Assembly (NCBI GenBank): GCA_002454815.1
Contig: DKJL01000006.1
Location: forward strand, 128,843-192,842
DNA: 64,000 bases
Direction: 5' to 3'
DNA from: Flavobacteriales bacterium UBA6693
GTDB lineage: Bacteria; Bacteroidota; Bacteroidia; Flavobacteriales; Weeksellaceae
Shown here: positions 42,148 through 50,506 of the stretch, one piece after another
How positions within the stretch are numbered: the first letter of the stretch is position 1
How the letters are laid out: every line of letters starts with the position of its first letter
Position numbers and translations under genes: made by a program
Notes under the pieces: generated by a model
Seen by the model: the letters and a program-made list of their open reading frames with translations, nothing else
Database searches by the model: none
What the model was told of the DNA's origin: nothing

Positions 42148-43108
42148 AGATTTTGTTTTTCATTTCCTCGTATTCGTCGTCCAGGTTACTGAGGTGCGTT
42201 ATCCCGCCACCGCTTCTGAAATACATTTTATCGCCCTTTTTTTCGATGAACCGAATCATCACACACGAATCTAAATTTTCGCCATCAAAATAACCGCAAA
42301 CGCCGGTGTAAAAACCGCGATCATACTTTTCTGCGGTACGGATTATTTCCAGTGTTTTGTTTTTCGGCGCGCCAAGAATAGAACCTGCCGGCAGAAGACG
42401 CTGCAAAATATTGCCGACCCGACCGCGATAAGAAGGCTTCATTGTGCCGGAAATATCTGAACTCATGGCGATCAGGTTTTTCTGTGCCGTGGCAAGATAA
42501 TCAAGCCGTTGGAAATTGGTGACTTTAACATCATCAGCGATGATACTGAGATCATTGCGCAGCAAATCTACGACCGTATAATGTTCCGCCAACTCTTTCG
42601 GATTTTTCTTTAAAATTTCGGCAGCGTTTTTGACCGCGGCATCAATGGTTCCCTTCATCGGATGTGTAAAAACGCGGTGCCCATTAATCTTAATAAACGT
42701 TTCGGGCGAAAAAAGCACAAAATGATCTTGGTACAAAACTTTGTATTTCGCTGAAGACTGAGCGTAGATTTCTGCCAGAGAACGGTTGACGGAAATTTCC
42801 GTTTTGCAGGTATAATTGGCCAGATAAGAATTTCCCAGTGAGAGATGCTCCTTTACATGATGAAATCCGCGCGCGTAAGATTCGCGGCTTTCGGGGAAAC
42901 TTTTTAAACTCACTTTTTTGGCATCCGGAGTAATGGCGCCTGCAGGAGCGTGATTTTGAAAGTCAAAAGACAATCCCTTTGCTTCCAGTTCTTCAGGCAG
43001 AAATACCAAAACATTTTCGAGCAGAAAATCGGTCATGAAAAAAAACGGTGCCTTTCGCAGCGACAATTCATCCATTTTCTGGAAACCGGGATGTGAATAA
43101 CCTGCCAT
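42131..43108 (-). CDS. pabB: Aminodeoxychorismate synthase component I
   Basis: A 325-residue chorismate-binding enzyme, shorter than E. coli PabB (about 450) because the N-terminal domain is reduced. The Lys in HPMKGTIDAA marks an aminodeoxychorismate synthase (anthranilate synthases have Ala here). Other motifs are EHYTVVDLLRNDL, LLPAGSILGAPK and MIRFIEKKG...SGGGITHLS. It converts chorismate plus ammonia to aminodeoxychorismate. The glutaminase PabA/TrpG is not in the window. The ATG lies exactly four bases after a TATTTTTG -7 box on the minus strand. Confidence 0.93.
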   Translation of the reverse strand: MAGYSHPGFQKMDELSLRKAPFFFMTDFLLENVLVFLPEELEAKGLSFDFQNHAPAGAITPDAKKVSLKSFPESRESYARGFHHVKEHLSLGNSYLANYTCKTEISVNRSLAEIYAQSSAKYKVLYQDHFVLFSPETFIKINGHRVFTHPMKGTIDAAVKNAAEILKKNPKELAEHYTVVDLLRNDLSIIADDVKVTNFQRLDYLATAQKNLIAMSSDISGTMKPSYRGRVGNILQRLLPAGSILGAPKNKTLEIIRTAEKYDRGFYTGVCGYFDGENLDSCVMIRFIEKKGDKMYFRSGGGITHLSNLDDEYEEMKNKIYVPIY

Positions 43109-43164
43109 GACGCAAAAATACTTTTTTTAAAATTTAATCTTTTGCTTTTCCTTATTTTTGCCGG
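43109..43164. promoter_or_regulatory. Divergent promoter pair with very short leaders (pabB / membrane protein)
   Basis: Minus-strand box TATTTTTG at 43113-43120, four bases before the pabB ATG. Plus-strand box TATTTTTG at 43153-43160, four bases before the ATG at 43165. At this spacing transcription should begin at or next to the start codon. Confidence 0.6.
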
Positions 43165-43902
43165 ATGGACAACAAATATCCCGGCGCTGTAGGTCTCGGC
43201 GCAGTACTGAAAAGCGCGTTTTATTACTGGAACCGAACGCTGGTTTACCAACTTTCGTACAGCCTGCTGTTTTTCTCGTTATTTTTCTTAGGATATTTCT
43301 ATCTCTTTCGATATTTCGGCCTGTGGGATGCGCTTTCACCCTACACCGATTTAGTGCAGACTGATATGGCTGCTTTTAACCAAAAGGCGGCGGAAGTGGC
43401 GCAGTTACCGCAGACACAGGGCTTCGTGCTGGGCTTATTTATTTTATTATCGCTCGTTGGGCCACTCAACGTGGGTTTTTACGAAATGTACAGGAAGATT
43501 GATCTGGACGAAAAAGTAACTTTAAATGATCTTTTTGCCGGTTACAGAGGTTTTGATTTCTTTAAATTTTTCGGTTTCTATCTCTTCTGGTTCATCGTTT
43601 TCTCTTACGCCAACTCACTGATTGTCTTAGGTTTCGTGTGGATAATGATCACTTTATTTTGTGTGCCGCTGATGTATTTCCGCAACGCAACCAGCTTCGC
43701 AGGAATTCGGGAAACATTCGGGGTACTTCGTCAGGATTTCAGCACGCCGATCATTGCAGCGGTGGTAGCAATACTCTTCAGTCTGTCAGGTCTGATTCTG
43801 TTCGGAGTCGGTTTTCTGCTCACTTTCCCATTTTGGCATGCCGTGGTCTTTTCGCTGTATCGGCAATATTTTTCTTTTGTACCCGAAAAATCTTCAGAGT
43901 AA
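43165..43902 (+). CDS. Polytopic membrane protein, paralogue of the next gene
   Basis: A 245-residue integral membrane protein with about six helices and an N-terminal soluble start (MDNKYPGAVGLGAVLKSAF). A conserved block LNDLFAGYRGFDFFKFFGF and a later CVPLMYFRNATSFAGIRE correspond to LFIGYRQNF and LLLGYPILLFENASFSEA in the next gene, so the two are tandem paralogues. No enzymatic motif is seen. Some relatives are misleadingly annotated as carotene monooxygenases; I would not use that name. It is divergent from pabB. Confidence 0.82.
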   Translation: MDNKYPGAVGLGAVLKSAFYYWNRTLVYQLSYSLLFFSLFFLGYFYLFRYFGLWDALSPYTDLVQTDMAAFNQKAAEVAQLPQTQGFVLGLFILLSLVGPLNVGFYEMYRKIDLDEKVTLNDLFAGYRGFDFFKFFGFYLFWFIVFSYANSLIVLGFVWIMITLFCVPLMYFRNATSFAGIRETFGVLRQDFSTPIIAAVVAILFSLSGLILFGVGFLLTFPFWHAVVFSLYRQYFSFVPEKSSE

Positions 43903-43926
43903 TGTAGGTTTTATTGTTTTTAATGA

Positions 43927-43934
43927 TAAATTTG
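43927..43934 (+). promoter_or_regulatory. -7 box of the second membrane-protein paralogue
   Basis: TAAATTTG 22 bases before the ATG at 43957. It suggests the two paralogues are transcribed separately. Confidence 0.5.
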
Positions 43935-43956
43935 AGCAACATTAAACAATAAACAA

Positions 43957-44691
43957 ATGGAAACTTTTCAGGACTTTGGTGAAACGCAGGTGCCGGAGCG
44001 ATCGGCCGGCTCGATTATTACGCACGCGTTCGAAATGTATAAGGGCATTTTTCTTTATGCAATCGGTGCGATACTTCTTATGATCGCTATATCGGTAATC
44101 ATACAACCGGTTTCCGGCTTTGATTCGGACGCGGTGATGGAAGAAATGAGATCGTCGCCGGAGAGTTTTGGAGAAAACATCTGGGGAATCCCCGGAATCA
44201 AAACGTACTACGGACTTTCGGGACTCATCAGTATATTGCTGATGCCTTTGTATGTCGGAATAATCTATCTGGCAAACCGCTACAATCTGAAACAAAAACT
44301 TTCGTTTTCTGACCTTTTTATCGGTTACCGACAGAATTTTTTGAATATCATTCTGTACGCCGTTATTTCCAGTATTATTATGACGATTGCTTTCGCCATG
44401 TGCGTACTGCCGGGATTCTTCGTGCTGCCATTCCTGTTGCTGGGTTACCCCATTCTGCTTTTTGAAAACGCAAGTTTCTCAGAAGCGCTCAGCAAAGCTT
44501 TCGAAATAGGTAAAAAGAATTACGGTACGCTGCTCGGCGCCAGCTTTTTGGGCATACTCATCAGTATCTGTGGTATTTTCCTGTGCGGTATCGGTATCAT
44601 CTTCACGGCGTGTTTTTATCTGGTGGTAATGTATTCCGCTTATTGTGCGTACTGCGGCAGGCCGCGTGCTATCGAAGAAAATATGGGATAA
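43957..44691 (+). CDS. Polytopic membrane protein, second paralogue
   Basis: A 244-residue membrane protein with about six helices. The N-terminal METFQDFGETQVPERSAGSI is soluble, and a periplasmic loop lies between helices one and two (about 60-88). It has a C-terminal Cys-containing segment (SAYCAYCGRPRAIEEN). It shares architecture and short blocks with the preceding gene. Function unknown. It has its own TAnnTTTG box, and a GCCGGAAC/GTTCCGGC hairpin follows it. Confidence 0.82.
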   Translation: METFQDFGETQVPERSAGSIITHAFEMYKGIFLYAIGAILLMIAISVIIQPVSGFDSDAVMEEMRSSPESFGENIWGIPGIKTYYGLSGLISILLMPLYVGIIYLANRYNLKQKLSFSDLFIGYRQNFLNIILYAVISSIIMTIAFAMCVLPGFFVLPFLLLGYPILLFENASFSEALSKAFEIGKKNYGTLLGASFLGILISICGIFLCGIGIIFTACFYLVVMYSAYCAYCGRPRAIEENMG

Positions 44692-44720
44692 CCGCTTCGG
44701 CAGTTTGACGAGAATAAATG

Positions 44721-44752
44721 TACATTTGAAGCCGGAACTTGTAGGTTCCGGC
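44721..44752 (+). promoter_or_regulatory. -7 box and hairpin upstream of the AI-2E family gene
   Basis: TACATTTG at 44721-44728 is followed at once by a perfect 8-bp hairpin GCCGGAAC/GTTCCGGC (44731-44738 and 44745-44752), then CTTTAACG. If the box is a promoter, the hairpin lies in the 5' leader. It could instead be a weak terminator of the upstream gene. Confidence 0.4.
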
Positions 44753-44768
44753 TTTAACGACCGACACC

Positions 44769-45851
44769 ATGCCCAATAAACTTCATCAAATCAGCGAAAC
44801 AACGATAAAACAAGTTTTCTTACTTGCGGTAATCATTATAATGGCAGCACTGATCTGCTGGCACCTTTCACTTTTTATCCCGTCTTTGCTGGGTGCCATC
44901 ACGCTATATGTCATCACCCGCAAATACAATATGTATCTTCAGATGGACAAGGGTTGGAAACCGTGGGCCGCGGCATCGGTGATTATCGTCGGGACACTGC
45001 TTGTCCTTATTCTGCCCATTTATTTCATCGCCGATTTACTGATTGAAAAGCTCGGTAACGCGTCCGTTTACATGGAGAAATTCAACTTATTTGTCGACAA
45101 AATTCATGATTTTGTGTATTCGCGTGTTCAAATCGACATTCTGAGTCAGGAAAATCTGACAAAACTTAAAGACAATGTCGGGAAATACAGTGGCAAAGCA
45201 CTCAGCGGAACGTTCAATACTTTGACAGTAGTAATGTCGATGTATTTTATCCTTTACTTTATGTTGGAAAAACCGCTGCTCTTCGAGAAATTATTGTCGA
45301 GTTCTGCACCACTGAAAAAATCCAATGTGTCGCTGCTGGGCGAAAAAATCCGGAAAATGGTGATGGCCAATGCGATCGGGATTCCGGTAGTCGCGATTGG
45401 TCAGGGCGTCGTGGCGATTATCGGCTATTTCATCTTTGGTGCACCCAGCCCAATTCTACTTTTCGCGCTTACTTGTGTAGGCTCTATGTTGCCAATTGTT
45501 GGTGCAGCTATTGTCTATATTCCTGTTTGTGTATTCATGATTGCGGAAGGACAAGTAGGGCCCGGGCTTGGTTTGGCGGCGTACTGTATTATTGTAGTGG
45601 GGCTTACAGATAACCTGCTGCGCTTCACACTTTTAAAAAAACTTGAGAACATCCATCCGCTGAACACCGTTTTCGGGATCATTATGGGACTGAATCTTTT
45701 TGGATTTATGGGTTTGATCTTTGGCCCGATCCTCATCTCCATTACGGTACTTCTTATTCAGGTGTACCGCGACGAATTTGCTAATGACGACCGTGAACTG
45801 ATTCTGCCCGAACCGAAAGAAATTGAAGAAAAAATCGACCTGACCATTTAA
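44769..45851 (+). CDS. AI-2E family transporter
   Basis: A 360-residue member of the AI-2E (YdiK/TqsA/PerM) permease family with about eight membrane helices: three before residue 80, one at about 155-172, then a block from 210 to 335 with the family's PSPILLFALTCVGSMLPIVGAA. The central part (about 80-150) is a soluble amphipathic region. The family exports small solutes; only a few members move autoinducer-2, and others act as Na+/H+ antiporters, so the substrate is open. The DUF3820 gene follows after nine bases. Confidence 0.9.
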   Translation: MPNKLHQISETTIKQVFLLAVIIIMAALICWHLSLFIPSLLGAITLYVITRKYNMYLQMDKGWKPWAAASVIIVGTLLVLILPIYFIADLLIEKLGNASVYMEKFNLFVDKIHDFVYSRVQIDILSQENLTKLKDNVGKYSGKALSGTFNTLTVVMSMYFILYFMLEKPLLFEKLLSSSAPLKKSNVSLLGEKIRKMVMANAIGIPVVAIGQGVVAIIGYFIFGAPSPILLFALTCVGSMLPIVGAAIVYIPVCVFMIAEGQVGPGLGLAAYCIIVVGLTDNLLRFTLLKKLENIHPLNTVFGIIMGLNLFGFMGLIFGPILISITVLLIQVYRDEFANDDRELILPEPKEIEEKIDLTI

Positions 45852-45860
45852 TTAAAAATA

Positions 45861-46124
45861 ATGATTCCGGAACTTCGACCCGAAATATTACAGGAAATCT
45901 GCGAGACAGAAATGCCATTTGGCAAGTACAAAGGAACTTTGCTCGTGGATCTGCCGGTCAATTACCTGGAATGGTTCCAGCGCCAAGGCATGCCCGCCGG
46001 AAAACTCGGCATGCAGCTCTCCACGATTTATGAAATAAAAATGAATGGTCTGATGGATCTCCTAACGCCACTGCGCAGCGTAAGAAAACCCAAACTACCG
46101 CCGAAAACTACATTTCGGTTTTAA
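45861..46124 (+). CDS. DUF3820 protein
   Basis: An 87-residue soluble protein of the DUF3820 family. The core MPFGKYKGTLLVDLPVNYLEWF is the family signature (a short fold also seen near exonuclease domains). A basic tail ends with KLPPKTTFRF. Function unknown. The close spacing implies co-transcription with the transporter. Confidence 0.88.
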   Translation: MIPELRPEILQEICETEMPFGKYKGTLLVDLPVNYLEWFQRQGMPAGKLGMQLSTIYEIKMNGLMDLLTPLRSVRKPKLPPKTTFRF

Positions 46125-46156
46125 ATTAAATCTTTTTTTTTATACCTAAGGAATTT

Positions 46157-46177
46157 ATGCATAGATTTGTAATGCAT
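46157..46177 (+). promoter_or_regulatory. padR promoter with a candidate autoregulatory operator
   Basis: The -7 box TAGATTTG (46162-46169) is bracketed by two ATGCAT words (46157-46162 and 46172-46177), spaced 15 bases apart. The arrangement looks like a dimeric repressor site on the promoter. The ATG follows 18 bases after the box. Confidence 0.5.
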
Positions 46178-46187
46178 ACAATTCATT

Positions 46188-46514
46188 ATGGCTAAAAAGA
46201 ATGCACTTTACAAAGGAACGCTTCAGAACATCATCCTGAAACTCTTGTCGCAGGAAGTAAAAATGTACGGTTATCAGCTCACCCAGCGCGCAAAAGAGTT
46301 AACAAAAGGCGAACTCGAAATGACCGAGGGCGCGCTGTATCCCTTACTGCACAAGCTGGAAAGTGAAGGCATTATTTACTCCGAACTGCAAAACGTGAAC
46401 GGGCGTGACCGGAAATATTATTTACTGACGGAGAAAGGCAAAGGCCTGCAACAGGAAAAGGAAACAGAAATGAGAAGTTATTTGTTTAACCTGAAAGCCA
46501 TTTTTGACCTATGA
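46188..46514 (+). CDS. PadR-family transcriptional regulator
   Basis: A 108-residue PadR of the short (PadR-s1) type. The winged helix covers residues 8-85 (GTLQNIILKLLSQEVKMYGYQLTQ, here in two parts GTLQNIILKLL and MYGYQLTQRA; then EGALYPLLHKLESEG and GRDRKYYLLTEKG), with a C-terminal dimerisation helix. Its stop overlaps the next ATG (ATGA), so it is translationally coupled to three paralogous membrane genes and is the likely regulator of its own operon. Confidence 0.93.
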   Translation: MAKKNALYKGTLQNIILKLLSQEVKMYGYQLTQRAKELTKGELEMTEGALYPLLHKLESEGIIYSELQNVNGRDRKYYLLTEKGKGLQQEKETEMRSYLFNLKAIFDL

Positions 46515-47230
46515 TCACCACCGAGCAACAACAGGCATTTGAAAAATTACTCGGAGGGAAAAATCTGCCGCTTGATCTGAAATTGGAGATTTTCGATCAT
46601 ATGATTGAACAGGCGATTTACAAAACGGACATTGAAAAAAAATCCTTTGAAGTAACCCTTCAGGAAATAAACAATAATTGGAAAGCCGATTTAAAGTTTA
46701 GCCGTTGGCCTCTACTGAATCGCCGAACAGTATTTGAACAAAAAGTAAGAAGCAGAAATGATTGGACGATCACCAAGAAAAGCCTGTTCTACTTTGCCTT
46801 ATATACTATCATATCTTCTATACTAATCTTTTTTGATAACGATCTGGCAGCTCACATCATCTTTACAGTACACCTTTTGGCTGTTCTTGCTTTCGTACTG
46901 CATTGCCTATTCGAATTTAAACTTGTCAAAACAATTGTTGGCAACATCAGGAAGAAACGCATCAGTTTTATGCAAGCCGGAGCGCAGATATTTTTCACAG
47001 CTAGCCTTCTTATAGTGATGATACTACTGCCAGATTTCACTTCGAGATTTGAGAAATACGCAGACTCACTTTATACCATTATAAAATTCCAATCATTTTC
47101 GCAGGTGCGCGTTGGAAGCTTATTGATTTATTGGATTTATGATCTAATGTGGATCTGCGGCTATTTATATTTTTTGGAATACAGAAAGGCCGTTCGATTT
47201 CTACAGCATAAAATACACCTGAAACTATGA
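46511..47230 (+). CDS. PadR-linked membrane protein, paralogue 1
   Basis: A 239-residue protein. An N-terminal helical domain (about 1-75) contains NLPLDLKLEIFDHMIEQ, followed by about five membrane helices (from 88 to 225). The helical domain plus membrane domain next to padR resembles the HAAS/DUF1700 proteins encoded beside padR in Bacillota, but I cannot show homology. It shares the LPLD...DH motif with the next two genes. ATGA overlaps join it to padR and to paralogue 2. Confidence 0.8.
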   Translation: MITTEQQQAFEKLLGGKNLPLDLKLEIFDHMIEQAIYKTDIEKKSFEVTLQEINNNWKADLKFSRWPLLNRRTVFEQKVRSRNDWTITKKSLFYFALYTIISSILIFFDNDLAAHIIFTVHLLAVLAFVLHCLFEFKLVKTIVGNIRKKRISFMQAGAQIFFTASLLIVMILLPDFTSRFEKYADSLYTIIKFQSFSQVRVGSLLIYWIYDLMWICGYLYFLEYRKAVRFLQHKIHLKL

Positions 47231-47787
47231 TAACAGAGAATAATCAAACAGAAATCCGCAATTATCTTCTCGCCAAGAAATTGCCACTAGACATATTAAT
47301 TGAAGTGCAGGATCATTTCCAAAATCAGATTTCCTGCCTGATGAGTGAGAAAAATTTAAGTTTCGAAAATGCATTTTTACAGACCCAAGTGCTATGGACA
47401 CACGAACTGCAAATGGTACGAAAGTCATGGTTTTCATTTCGCAAGGTTCCGGCTCTGGTAAAGAAAATACAAACTGAAAGTAACCGCAACTTGTTAAGAA
47501 AAACTTCTATTTACGCAGCAATATCAACATTGATCATGCTCGTTGGCGCGATTCTGCTGCAAAGGGAAATCTTTACGCCTGCTATCGCGGCGGCTTATTT
47601 GGTAATGAATGTAACCGTATTTTTTGCCGTTTTGTTTCTTATTGTCAGCAACATCGGAAGACGTAAAACACGGGCCTCGCAGTACATTTACCAGAACTTT
47701 TTCTTTAAGTTCGTTTTCTTTTATATTGTATTAATTTTCAAAGAGTACAGAGCAGCAGCCACGAAAATCAAACCTTATCTTGCATAA
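47227..47787 (+). CDS. PadR-linked membrane protein, paralogue 2 (shortened)
   Basis: A 186-residue protein with the same N-terminal domain (KLPLDILIEVQDHFQNQI, residues 18-35). It has only about three membrane helices, two between 93 and 142 and one at about 155-172. It lacks some 50 residues that paralogues 1 and 3 have before the C-terminal motif (KEYRAAATKIKPYLA here; RDYLKQIRPIKPFLKYL in paralogue 3). This looks like an in-frame internal deletion. ATGA overlap with the gene before, two bases to the gene after. Confidence 0.8.
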   Translation: MITENNQTEIRNYLLAKKLPLDILIEVQDHFQNQISCLMSEKNLSFENAFLQTQVLWTHELQMVRKSWFSFRKVPALVKKIQTESNRNLLRKTSIYAAISTLIMLVGAILLQREIFTPAIAAAYLVMNVTVFFAVLFLIVSNIGRRKTRASQYIYQNFFFKFVFFYIVLIFKEYRAAATKIKPYLA

Positions 47788-47789
47788 CG

Positions 47790-48500
47790 ATGACTGAAAT
47801 GCAACAAACCGAAATCCGCGACTACCTGCTCTCCAAAAATTTACCCATCGATCTATTGATGGAAGTGCAGGATCATTTTATAAATCAGATCGAAACGCTG
47901 CAACGCGACGACAAAACATTTGATGAAGCTTTCCAAAAAACAAAAGATACCTGGTTTACAGAACTTCGTTTTTCGCGCTATAAAATCCAGTTTGATCTCA
48001 ACGACGTCACCCAATTTGAGAAGAAATTTAAAACGCAAAAACAGCGGCAATTATTAAAAAACAGCTTGGCGGTAGGTCTGGTGATTATCTTCTTGCTGTA
48101 TGTTCTTACATTATTGCTTCCGTTCGAGGTTTACAGCGATGTCTTCATTGTCATCATTGCTGCTGTAGTTCTTACGCCAATTATTTTTTACTATGAAAAT
48201 TACAAATTGTTTCGCCTCGCTAAAACGTATGGTAACTACAAACTGACGCTCTCGCAAAATGCAACCACAATTTCCCTGGTGACCTGTGGGAGCACCGGTG
48301 TTTTCCTTCACAATGTCTACTTACACGGAAAATCCATCTACCAAACCTTTCAGGCTGGACCGATGGATTCTTCATTGGTTATTACGTTGCTGTTTCTCTT
48401 GATGATCTGGCTGAATGTTTTTTGTTTGCTCTCCCAAAGGGATTATTTAAAGCAAATAAGACCGATAAAACCTTTTCTAAAATATTTGAAGGCCTCTTAA
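47790..48500 (+). CDS. PadR-linked membrane protein, paralogue 3
   Basis: A 236-residue protein with the N-terminal domain NLPIDLLMEVQDHFINQI and about five or six membrane helices from residue 92 on. It is most similar to paralogue 2 in the N-terminal domain. It is the last gene of the padR operon and its end overlaps the convergent uvrB gene by four bases. Function unknown; probably a membrane sensor or effector controlled by PadR. Confidence 0.8.
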   Translation: MTEMQQTEIRDYLLSKNLPIDLLMEVQDHFINQIETLQRDDKTFDEAFQKTKDTWFTELRFSRYKIQFDLNDVTQFEKKFKTQKQRQLLKNSLAVGLVIIFLLYVLTLLLPFEVYSDVFIVIIAAVVLTPIIFYYENYKLFRLAKTYGNYKLTLSQNATTISLVTCGSTGVFLHNVYLHGKSIYQTFQAGPMDSSLVITLLFLLMIWLNVFCLLSQRDYLKQIRPIKPFLKYLKAS

Positions 48501-50494
48501 CTTTCCGCTTTTAGTGCATTGATTTCGTCCCGCAACTGCGCAGCTTTTATAAAATCCAAATTTCGGGCGGCGGCTTCCATAGCTTTCTGTTTCTCCGCCA
48601 CCATCTTCTCAATATCTTCGCTGCCGTAGCCGGCGGTTTGCTCGGCCACTTTTTTGAGGATTTCTTTCTGAGTATACTTTTCGTCCGGGAAATCTTTGCT
48701 TCGCCCAACCAATACTTCCGAAATTTTCTTGTTCAGTGAAGTCGGTACCAAACCGTGTTTTTCATTGTATTCCATTTGTTTCTGGCGGCGATAGTTGGTT
48801 TCATCAATGGTCGCCTGCATGGATTTGGTCATTTTATCGGCGTACATTATTGCGCGGCCGTTCAGGTTTCTGGCGGCACGCCCGACCGTTTGGATCATTG
48901 AGCGGCGTGAGCGCAACATTCCTTCCTTGTCGGCATCGATGATCGCGACGAGCGAGACCTCCGGTAAATCCAACCCTTCCCGCAAAAGATTGACGCCCAC
49001 CAGAACATCAAACAAACCAACACGCAAATCCTGCATGATCTGAATTCTTTCCAGTGTCTCCACATCGGAGTGAATATAACGCGTCCGAATTCCGAATTTG
49101 GTGAAATACTTGGTCAGTTCCTCGGCCATTTTTTTTGTCAAAGTGGTCACCAGTGTTCTTTCGTCAATTTCTGCCCGTTTGGTAATTTCTTCCATCAGAT
49201 CGTCGATTTGATTTAAAGATGGTCGGATTTCAATAATCGGGTCCAGCAGACCGGTCGGACGGATGATTTGTTCCACAAATTCGCCACCGCATTTTTCCAA
49301 TTCATAATCGGCCGGCGTCGCCGAAACGTAAATGACCTGATTTTGGATTCCTTCAAATTCTTCAAACTTAAGCGGACGGTTGTCCATCGCGGCAGGTAAA
49401 CGGAATCCGTGTTCTACCAAAACTTCTTTCCGGCTGCGGTCGCCGCCATACATCGCGTGGACCTGCGGAACGGTAACGTGGCTTTCGTCTATCACCATCA
49501 GATAATCTTTGGGAAAATAATCGAGCAGGCAGAAAGGTCGCGAACCGGGCAAACGTCCGTCGAAATAGCGTGAATAATTCTCGATGCCACTGCAGTAGCC
49601 GAGCTCTTTCATCATTTCCAGGTCGAGCTCGGTACGCTCCTGAAGGCGTTTTGCTTCGTATGGCTTTTCGATGTCATTAAAGAAATCTACCTGCTTCACC
49701 ATATCATCCTGAATCTCGCGGATGGCGCTGACCTGGGTTTCTTTGGAAGTCACAAAAAGGTTGGCCGGATAAATTTGGATTTGGTCAAAATCTGCGATCA
49801 CGCTGCCAGAAGTGGGATCAAAACTCTGAATTTTTTCAATTTCATCACCGAAAAACTGAATGCGGATACCGCTGTCGGCATAAGCGGGAAAAACATCCAC
49901 CACATCCCCTTTCACCCGGAACGTACCGCGCGTAAATTCATTTAAAGTTCGTGAATAGAGCGCATTGACCAACGCATGCAATAACTGCGTTCGCGTAACT
50001 TTCTGATTTTTTTCGATGGAAATCAACGATTTATGAAACTCTTTGGGGTTTCCGATACCGTAGATACAGGAGACAGAAGCAACGATTAAAACATCGCGGC
50101 GTCCGGAAAGCAGACTTGCGGTGGCAGAAAGCCGCAGCTTTTCCACTTCCTCATTAATGGATAAATCTTTTTCTATGTAGGTGTTCGTAGACGCGATAAA
50201 AGCCTCCGGCTGATAATAATCATAGTAGGAAACAAAGTATTCCACCGCGTTTTCGGGAAAAAATTCTTTGAATTCCATGAAGAGCTGGGCGGCCAGCGTT
50301 TTATTATGTGCCAGCACCAGAGTGGGTTTTTGGACGTTCTGAATAACGTTGGCCACGGTAAAAGTTTTACCGGAACCCGTAACGCCCAGCAGCGTTTGGT
50401 ACTTCTCGCCGATCTCCAGACCTTCGGTCAGTTTGGCAATCGCATTGGGCTGATCGCCAGTAGGTTTATATTCTGATTGTAGTTGAAATTTCAT
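48497..50494 (-). CDS. uvrB: Excinuclease ABC subunit B
   Basis: A 665-residue UvrB. Walker A is GVTGSGKT (37-44), the damage-probing beta-hairpin YYDYYQPEAFIAST (about 94-107), helicase motifs are intact (DESHVTVPQ, SATPADYE, QTVGRAARN), and a C-terminal UVR domain (about 620-660) contacts UvrC. It loads onto damaged DNA in nucleotide excision repair. The ATG lies exactly four bases after a TAAATTTG box on the minus strand, so the mRNA may be leaderless. No LexA-type site was recognised. The 3' end overlaps the convergent padR operon by four bases. Confidence 0.97.
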   Translation of the reverse strand: MKFQLQSEYKPTGDQPNAIAKLTEGLEIGEKYQTLLGVTGSGKTFTVANVIQNVQKPTLVLAHNKTLAAQLFMEFKEFFPENAVEYFVSYYDYYQPEAFIASTNTYIEKDLSINEEVEKLRLSATASLLSGRRDVLIVASVSCIYGIGNPKEFHKSLISIEKNQKVTRTQLLHALVNALYSRTLNEFTRGTFRVKGDVVDVFPAYADSGIRIQFFGDEIEKIQSFDPTSGSVIADFDQIQIYPANLFVTSKETQVSAIREIQDDMVKQVDFFNDIEKPYEAKRLQERTELDLEMMKELGYCSGIENYSRYFDGRLPGSRPFCLLDYFPKDYLMVIDESHVTVPQVHAMYGGDRSRKEVLVEHGFRLPAAMDNRPLKFEEFEGIQNQVIYVSATPADYELEKCGGEFVEQIIRPTGLLDPIIEIRPSLNQIDDLMEEITKRAEIDERTLVTTLTKKMAEELTKYFTKFGIRTRYIHSDVETLERIQIMQDLRVGLFDVLVGVNLLREGLDLPEVSLVAIIDADKEGMLRSRRSMIQTVGRAARNLNGRAIMYADKMTKSMQATIDETNYRRQKQMEYNEKHGLVPTSLNKKISEVLVGRSKDFPDEKYTQKEILKKVAEQTAGYGSEDIEKMVAEKQKAMEAAARNLDFIKAAQLRDEINALKAES

Positions 50495-50506
50495 AGTGCA
50501 AATTTA
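50495..50506 (-). promoter_or_regulatory. uvrB promoter -7 box with four-base spacing to ATG
   Basis: TAAATTTG on the minus strand (50499-50506), then four bases, then the ATG (50492-50494). Confidence 0.6.
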
